From: Malachius bipustulatus
Taxonomy: Eukaryota; Arthropoda; Insecta; Coleoptera; Melyridae
Direction: 5' to 3'
Assembly: GCA_910589415.1 (NCBI GenBank)
Contig: OU342630.1
Span: 72,412,186-72,476,185 of the forward strand
Length of the DNA: 64,000 nt
The notes below the pieces were generated by a model, which was not told where the DNA came from, did no database searches, and was given only the letters and a program-made list of their open reading frames with translations. Positions 57,701 to 64,000 of this stretch are shown one piece after another (within the stretch, counting starts at the first letter, position 1; every line of letters begins with the position of its first letter). Position numbers and translations under genes: made by a program.

Positions 57701-58660
57701 GTCATTAAATATTCCAGAGTACGTCTCGGCTATTCTTCTTGCTTTTGCTTCACGGGACCTTTTTAATAACCACTGTCATTTTTCAATTATTGCTTTAAGT
57801 ATGAAAGAATATTTTAATTAATAAGAATAAACTTCCGCTGTTATAGATCTACAATAAATAAAGCGAAACGATGAATTAAATAATGAAGTTTTTGAAAAAA
57901 TTATTGAATTATTTGAAAACAAATGCACTACAAATGATTTTTTTTATTTGCTGCTCACCTGCCAGAAGATGAAATATGATTCAACTGATCTAGAGATTTC
58001 GATCTTACCGAAATTACACCTTAAAAGCTTTATGATATTTACTGTCAAGGGAAGGTATAAAGAAACATTTTACTAAATAGTCCAGATTTAAGCAAAATGC
58101 ACTGCCGAAATCTTCTACAGAAACCCTGTGGAAGAATATCGTTTCTTTCGATATAATCACTTTGCCAATAATCACAAGTAGCATTTTTATTAAGAAAATA
58201 TTTTAAATCGCTCTTAAATTTTAATAAGTAGGATATTTGCTTTTGTCACTAGTAAGATCAGAAAATTTGATATACTATACATACTCTTTTTATTGTATTA
58301 ATGGGATAAAAACTTTGAATTATGGTTCTGCATATTCTGCATACTAAAAAAAAGAAAACTAATAACTAACGTTCGTGGAAATTTTACACATTACGTGTAA
58401 GAAAACGTGGGTTACTGATGCAGCAATCGATTTTTCTATTAGGGTGTGAAATATTTGCATTTCATACCCTATCTTTGTAGGTATAATCATCCGACTCTAA
58501 CGATATGGTGGAAAAATGTGGGTAATTTACCAGAGAATGTTATTAGAGATTGCGAACATTACAGCCTTCATACCTACCTATAATACATAGATAGTCTCTT
58601 CTATTATATTTATTCCGCAAAGATCTGGTTTGAAATGTAATATTAATAAAATACCTACAT
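54800..58660. other. No recognised gene
   Basis: Presumably the upstream intergenic or intronic region of the signal-peptide exon. Small frames at 56000-56260 and 56499-56714 show no domain. Confidence 0.45.
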
Positions 58661-58668
58661 TGTTTCAG

Positions 58669-58788
58669 AATGGAAAAATGATTTGGCGCATTTTATTTCT
58701 CATGAGTTTCCTGAGCATTGCGGAAAATGCCTTCGGCGTGCGAAGCAGGAAGCGAGACCTACGAGCTAGAAACCTTCACACACGTCAG
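58669..58788 (+). CDS. First coding exon of a secreted protein (signal peptide)
   Basis: An acceptor (ACATTGTTTCAG, AG at 58667-58668) precedes an exon whose ATG at 58678 opens MIWRILFLMSFLSIAENAFG, a clear signal peptide with a likely cleavage after Gly20. VRSRKRDLRARNLHTRQ follows, then a perfect donor CAG|GTAAGT (GT at 58789-58790). An earlier ATG at 58670 stops after three codons, so it would be a tiny upstream ORF. The mature start is strongly basic, with an RKR site that could be a processing site or a matrix/heparin-binding stretch. The following exons lie outside or were not recognised, so the protein's identity is unknown. Confidence 0.65.
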
Positions 58789-58799
58789 GTAAGTGCTCC

Positions 58800-59490
58800 G
58801 ATGCCTTCCTGCCCTTTGTCTTTGACGTTTATGATATTTGCACTATTCGTGCAGCCACTGAGATCTAAAGTAAACAATTAAATGCGAGTCGTTATAAAAA
58901 GCTGAAATTGATTATGCCAAACGTAAGGGCTTCTGATGTAGATATCTCTCTTCTATACGAAAAATTTAAGTAATTATAAGAAGATAGGTAGTTATACATT
59001 TTCCCTTCTTGTATCTTTTATATTTGAAGTAAGTAGGTGTACTGAAACTGAGCCTGCGATGAACCAAAGGTGGTTTTAATCTTTAATGATACCCGTGCCA
59101 AGTATAATTTCATAAATATTATTATTCACTGGTGGGGTCCGGGTCCTTTTGAAATTTTGCCTTTGCTCAACAAGTAGGTACCTACTTGCATCAAAATATT
59201 AATTAGTGGGCAGATTTTAATACACAAATAACTAGCTCGTTTAAAATTGAACAAAGTTTTAATAAAGCAACAGAAAAGGATGAACAAAATGAGTACGGTA
59301 TGAGTGACCGTTCTTCCGTTACGCCTGAAAGAAACAATTATCAAACTAATGCTAGAAAAATCAGAACAAGCAATTACTAAAAATTAAAAAGAAGAGTTAG
59401 GTATCTGAGAAAAACACTGGCATACACTTTTTGGGTTGTCCAAGTCCAATTATTACTCACCGCGTTTCAGTTCTTTGCATAGCGGGTGGC
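58800..59490. other. Probable intron, no recognised feature
   Basis: Sequence after the donor at 58789; AT-rich, chance frames only. Confidence 0.4.
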
Positions 59491-59504
59491 TTGTTGAAGT
59501 TGAA

Positions 59505-59664
59505 AGTGTTACGATATAGTATATTGTGAAACAAGTGCGGAAAAGAGAAAATTTCTCAGGAGTGTGAAACAATTGTGACACTAGACGAAGTCGAGTGTCA
59601 CAATTCACACGAGTGTGAAATTTCTTTTCCGCACGTGATACACACAGTACTTTTCCTACGACCA
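59505..59664. mobile_element. Hairpin repeat ending in CTACGACC, second copy
   Basis: TAGTATATTGTGAAACAAGT to ACAATTGTGACAC pairs imperfectly with GTGTCACAATTCACACGAGT to CACGTGATACACACAGTACT around TAGACGAAGTCGA. TTTTCCTACGACCAC follows. The inverse GTGGTCGTAGGAAAA lies at 60548-60562. Confidence 0.65.
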
Positions 59665-59676
59665 CAATTTAACAGA

Positions 59677-59886
59677 TTAATTATTTAACAAATTTAACAC
59701 ATAAATTATTTTTTCTGACAATGCTCTGCTTTTATGACCTTTTCTCCAATTTATGAAATGTTTATAAGCAGATTCGTATTTTTCTCTCGAAACTACAGGT
59801 AGCAAATTCAAAGAGCACAAACCTGCTTGTTTTCTGACTTCAGGTGGTGTATTTTCTGCTTCAGATTCAGAGGAATTACAATCCAT
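59677..59886 (-). pseudogene. Short frame resembling the N-terminus of a Crypton-like recombinase
   Basis: A 69-codon minus-strand frame starts MDCNSSESEAENTPPEVRKQ. It then has LLPVVSREKYESAYKHFINW followed by RKGHKSRALSEKI. An acidic start followed by 'LP..S+.KYE.AY..F..W+' resembles the N-terminal helical domain that precedes the tyrosine recombinase domain in Crypton-derived insect proteins. The catalytic domain is absent and the frame stops within 15 bases of the hairpin repeat. Similarity is from memory and weak. Confidence 0.35.
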
Positions 59887-59889
59887 TAT

Positions 59890-62320
59890 AATAATAGGTA
59901 CCTAACTAAAGATTATTTTTTCAGACTACCTAGGTAGATATTATTTTCAATTCTACCAATGACTTTTTAATATTACTATTATGTATAACAAGACAATATT
60001 ATTATTATTTATTATTAGACTTCGTATAAACTAAAAATAAGTGACGTGAGCGTGGAGAGTTACCACGTCTCCATAATAACAATGATTTAAGAGAGGTTAG
60101 TATATCATTGATATGCAACTTCTACACAACGCAGGCGCTGTGCGTCGTCGATTGAAGTTAGTAAGTGGTAGAGGTGTGCGAGTTATTTTCACGATCACGT
60201 TCGTGAATTTGAACGCTACCAATGCTGTTATTAGCGATCAACTCGTAAATTTTAATAATTACTGCCACAAGAGAATAATGAGTATATTTTATAGTCTTGT
60301 CGGGTTCTATGTTATCCCATTTGTGTTTATTTTATTACCTTGAAGCTTTAAATGAATAGTTATTCCATTAACAATAAGTAACAGTTGAGTTCTCAGTTAC
60401 CGCCCATCACTATTGTTTACATTAAAACTGTACGGAAACGATTTTTGGCTATGCGCGTTATGTCACTTTGTCGCACAGTTTTGGATACGTGAGAAATCTG
60501 CTAGTTTGCGCACAAAAAACTATGCGCAAAGTAGTGTTTTGTATAGTGGTCGTAGGAAAAATTATTATTTGTTGATATGATGATGGTGATTGCTGCTTCC
60601 CCATGGAGGAAGAAAAGTACAAATACTTATTAGAATTTACCAGATAAATTCACTAACCACTCACCATTAGGGACTATTAAAACTGCACTGTTTTATTTAG
60701 ATTAATAACAATGACTAGAAAATTAACACAAGCTAGTGGTCTATAAAAATTTACTGGTAGCTTGGAATAAAATAATTTCTAGTAATTAAATCAAATAATA
60801 ACTTTACTATTTAATGATATTCACTAATGCGGACTGCTGAGTAATACTAATAATTCGCGGTAATTAGGAAATCTGGACGATTATAATTAATTATTAATAA
60901 ATACGGGAAACTTCGAGTTCGGTCCCGGAATAAACTGTGTATATGAATAATAATTTTTTTTGTAATGGACAGTATAATAGGACAAATCCTCTTCAGTCTT
61001 GGGTTTGCTTATGTGAAATAAAACATTTTGAAAATGAATACAGAGATTTGTGCTGCTCCAAAATCGGGATATACTTGTGAATTCAATTAATGCCTGTCAT
61101 GAAAGCCTACAGCATATAATTTCATGAATCGTTAGAATAACTTTACGGAAGATCTCTGAAATACCTCTTCACATCACTTGTGAACGCCTCTTGGTTTCAA
61201 GGAAAACGACGTATGAGTTCTAACTTTGAATATTTTCGAGAAGCAAAGTTCTGTGAACAAAGTAACAAGTTGCAGCAAGACATGTTACAGGATTTCGCTG
61301 GAAATGAATATGTCGTGTTATAACGAATTTTATATACAACCACTAAAGCTACCTCAATTATTCGGAACTCTGGTTACAACTTTCACGTCATTATAATCAT
61401 TAGCTATTATTGCTTTAGGTACCTAATTCATTTTTCCTGCACCTACTAGGTAGGTATAATAGTCCCTAGCACCTAAAATATAAGAATTCATATGCGAATA
61501 GCCTAGTTCTGGGTAAAAAAAAAATAGCTTTGACTTCTGCAGCTCATCATTTTGAGAAAACTATATTCCATTCAACTCTCCAATTCCTGTTGGAACTGCC
61601 CTAAAGATTTCTGCTCATTGCAGGTGAATCATATCTAATCTCATCACGCACACAGCAGATCATCATGCACTAACAGTAGTGGACAGCTATGTCTGCTGAG
61701 ATTCTTATAGAACTGATTGAGGAAAAATTAAAAGGCATAACGAATATGTTGGTCATTTGTTCTGACCAACAGCAGTAGACAGCTTATTAGTCACTACCAT
61801 TTCTTTTACCTTCCACCTTAGAGTCCTCTTGCCCATACTGGAAGAGGTTTTCCAGTTTCTTTTAGATTCTTAATATCTCAGTTACTAGAGTATATTGGGC
61901 GTCAGCGTTCCAAGGTAATGGAGTCGCACTCATAATATGCCTTTTACAGTCCTGTACTTAGGAAAGTATCCCAACTACTTATTCAGTATCATCAGTTCTG
62001 GACCACTAACGATGAACTTGAATGACCATACATTAAAAAAACCCTATTCCTCCGCAGAAAAGAGACGCCACTGAGCAGAACAGGTGCCTCGTTACAGTCA
62101 GGCTCTTATCCTGGGCTTTTCCCTGAGACATCTTTTTTCGGTTCGGGTGTATAAATATCCTGCTGTTGTTCCAGAGGGAGAAGAGACTTATTCTATATTA
62201 CGTGCGTGTGACTAACTTTTCTTTAGAAATCAATGAAGCAGAATTGGTGTAAAGTTTAAATAAATAAAACGGTTATTCAAAGAAACTAATTAGGGGAACT
62301 CGAAAATCAAACAAATGAAA
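59890..62320. other. No recognised gene
   Basis: AT-rich DNA. GTGGTCGTAGGAAAA at 60548-60562 is the inverse of the end of the hairpin repeat at 59505-59664. No convincing frame or splice pair. Confidence 0.4.
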
Positions 62321-62326
62321 GCAGTT

Positions 62327-62355
62327 AGAGAGAGAGAGAGAGAGAGAGAGAGAAA
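62327..62355. repeat. AG microsatellite
   Basis: An uninterrupted (AG)n run of about 14 units. Confidence 0.9.
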
Positions 62356-62624
62356 ATTAAAAAGGAAGAGTAAGAGGGAACTTCCTATTCGCAGAATATA
62401 TAAGTAATAATTAAAACCGATTTAATAAACATAAAATTATAATAAGTTATAATTCAATTGAGAACCAATTTTAAATTCAATAATATAAAACTTGACTGAA
62501 GATTTTTTTACTTTCGATGATGCGAAAAAAAGTAGCTCTTTGTTATAAAAGGAAAAACCAATTCAGCTTTGCTGTTTTTCAATTACTTTCCTAATAACAG
62601 ATGCTTTTTCTCTGACCTTTTTCG

Positions 62625-62850
62625 CAAGTGAAATGGATCGCACCTAGGTAGGATTATAAGGAAATTATTTCCTTCGCCTCAGTAAATCAGCTCAAACCGA
62701 AAAAGCAAATAGTGCGAGATTAGGTACGTAAATACCTAAAGGTAAAATTGTTAGAAAATTCAAACACAGCCACCCGCCGTTACATCAAGTAAACGATCCC
62801 GCCAGCACATTAAATATTCATAAAACAAAATCGCTCCAGCTAGCCACAAT
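62625..62850 (+). repeat. Dispersed repeat, inverted partner of 1-230
   Basis: See 1-230. This copy reads AAATGGATCGCACCTAGGTA at its left and extends, more weakly, through AAATCGCTCCAGCTAGCC near 62830-62847. Confidence 0.75.
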
Positions 62851-63390
62851 TCAGTCCTTCGAGAAAGCGGCAACGGCGAGGGCAAACCTTTGCCAGATGT
62901 TAGGGCAGACACTGTCGGTCCGCGTGATGAAATAATAGGTGACCTACATACAAGAACGGATGGAAAGAAACAGACCGTGTGAAGGAATGTGAAATCAGAA
63001 TTTAAACAATAAGCATTCGCAGAGACAATGGTATCTCGTGGGATATCATACCTACGATAATTAAAATTACACCAATCGAGAGGGCGAATTAATAAACCCC
63101 AATAGCCGAAAATTCGCTGCGGTACCTAAACGACAAGTAAGGGAAAACACGAAGTGAAAGTTAAGTCGGTGTAATTATAATAACTAGACACAATGAGAAG
63201 TACCTAAACGCGTTGACCGATTTGAAGGAAAATTTAGATAGTGCAGGTTTAGGAAAATTCAGTGAGATAGCCGCGAGGTCAAATCGCTAAGTCCAGTAAT
63301 CAGGAAAATACGATTAAGGACTAAATCACGGCAGCAGAGAAGAGTCAATAAGGTTCATTATTGCGCGGTGTTTAGAAATCGGGCGACTGC
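62851..63390. other. Unclassified, less AT-rich DNA
   Basis: No frame or repeat recognised. It may be the start of the unit that contains the TATA-like box and tandem repeats. Confidence 0.35.
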
Positions 63391-63393
63391 TTC

Positions 63394-63400
63394 TATAAAA
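63394..63400 (+). promoter_or_regulatory. TATA-like box before tandem repeats
   Basis: TATAAAA sits in a GC-rich stretch, with ATCAGC (initiator-like) about 43 bases and AGGTCACGTC about 55 bases downstream. The spacing is longer than the usual ~30 bases. It could be the promoter of an LTR or other retroelement running off the window. Confidence 0.3.
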
Positions 63401-63466
63401 GCAGACGTCCTGCCGCTGCTAAAGGCAGATGAGATCAGCTTTCGAGCAGGTCACGTCTGACTCCAT

Positions 63467-63746
63467 AACCCTTTGGCGTAAACCCGACGAGAAGGCGTTT
63501 AGTGAACTCTCGGTCGCCCAATCCTTATCTAAGCCAAACCCTTTGGCGTAAACCCGACGAGAAGGCGTTTAGTGAACTCTCGGTCGCCCAATCCTTATCT
63601 AAACCAAACCCTTTGGACGTAAACCCGACGAGAAGGCGTTTAGTGAACTCTCGGTCGCCCAATCCTTATCTAAACCAAACCCTTTGGACGTAAACCCGAC
63701 GAGAAGGCGTTTAGCGAACTCTCGGTCGCCCAATTCTTATCTAAAC
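63467..63746 (+). repeat. Four tandem 70-bp units
   Basis: Units begin at 63467, 63537, 63607 and 63678 with AACCCTTTGG; units 3 and 4 carry one extra A (GGACGTAAACC). They share GACGAGAAGGCGTTTAGTGA and TCTCGGTCGCCCAATCCTTA with very few differences. The 63-codon frame across them is a by-product of the repeat length. Confidence 0.92.
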
Positions 63747-64000
63747 TTTACCCATATCAATTTGCATCTCTCCTCTAAACAACTCAAACTTCGCAGTTGG
63801 CAAACTCTCTTCACAACAAAATCCACATCGATAAATAATTAGACAGATTCGCCCAATCCATGAGTGCAGGTCCCATTTTAAATCAGACACAATAATCAAC
63901 TAGGTATTAGGCGGCACCACAGTAGGTACCTACGAGATCACGTCCATAATTAGAAATAAACCAAGTTAGGCAGGAGACAGGAATAAATAATTACATATTC
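63747..64000. other. Right window edge, no recognised feature
   Basis: AT-rich DNA after the tandem repeats, with one GTAGGTACCTACG word near 63922. Confidence 0.4.

Noticed and set aside
1..62850. The whole window as one giant transposon bounded by the end inverted repeats
   Set aside because: No recombinase or polymerase set of a giant element is seen inside, the repeats are diverged from each other, and the interior is a patchwork of unrelated insertions.
63502..63693. 63-codon frame with internal repeats
   Set aside because: It comes from tandem 70-bp units; 70 and 71 are not multiples of 3, so the peptide is not a consistent repeat protein.
1..64000. CRISPR array, prophage, operon or bacterial mobile island
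   Set aside because: Evenly spaced short repeats with unique spacers, bacterial ribosome sites and dense gene clusters are absent; splice sites and eukaryotic elements dominate.

Overview
The window looks like AT-rich, repeat-dense nuclear DNA of an arthropod, most likely an insect. The evidence is spliced exons with GT/AG borders and poly(A) signals, a fibrinogen-related domain exon, Penelope-like, non-LTR and LTR-type retroelements, hAT and TA-inserting DNA transposons, and many long palindromic non-autonomous elements whose ends read TACAGGGTG. No bacterial-type operons, CRISPR arrays, rRNA genes or clear functional tRNA genes were seen. The species cannot be named from the sequence alone.

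Host genes are sparse. Only two exons are well supported: the 3'-terminal exon of a fibrinogen C-terminal domain protein (3137-3372, +) with poly(A) signals behind it, and a first coding exon with a signal peptide and a consensus splice donor (58669-58788, +). Weaker exon candidates lie at 19173-19425 (+), 39216-39408 (-) and 40611-40793 (-).

Layout. 1-2.3 kb: one half of a long-distance inverted repeat, the 3' end of a non-LTR element (-), and a decayed Penelope-like element (+). 3.1-3.5 kb: fibrinogen-domain exon. 3.86-8.14 kb: copy A of a ~1.35 kb repeat with a terminal hairpin, a TA microsatellite and a tRNA-like box A/box B segment; it is split by a Penelope-like element with an intact RT-endonuclease ORF and a hammerhead-type motif, and by a palindromic element. 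8.1-10.8 kb: two more palindromes. 11.76-17.52 kb: a 5'-truncated RNase H-bearing non-LTR element bounded by a 12-bp target duplication, split by LTR-retrotransposon-like DNA whose gag is fused in frame to the downstream RT half. 21.5-24.3 kb: a nest of a palindrome holding a hAT element (8-bp duplication) holding another palindrome. 25.2-28.2 kb: a decayed DDE transposon whose transposase is split by a palindrome. 30.7-38.4 kb: more palindromes, including a nearly perfect 134-bp palindrome. 46.5-48.6 kb: copy B of the hairpin repeat, split by a different palindrome that keeps a transposase start codon between its arms. 51-60 kb: hairpin repeats, a decayed repetitive ORF, the signal-peptide exon and a possible tyrosine-recombinase fragment. 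62.6-64 kb: the other half of the long-distance inverted repeat, then a TATA-like box and four 70-bp tandem units.

The main value of the window is as a readable insertion history. Copies A and B are almost identical and each serves as the empty-site control for insertions in the other. Several elements can be bounded to the base by target duplications. No coherent new multi-gene system was found; the most unusual items are the gag-RT fusion ORF, the hammerhead motifs tied to Penelope-like DNA, the hairpin/tRNA-like composite repeat, and the near-perfect palindrome.
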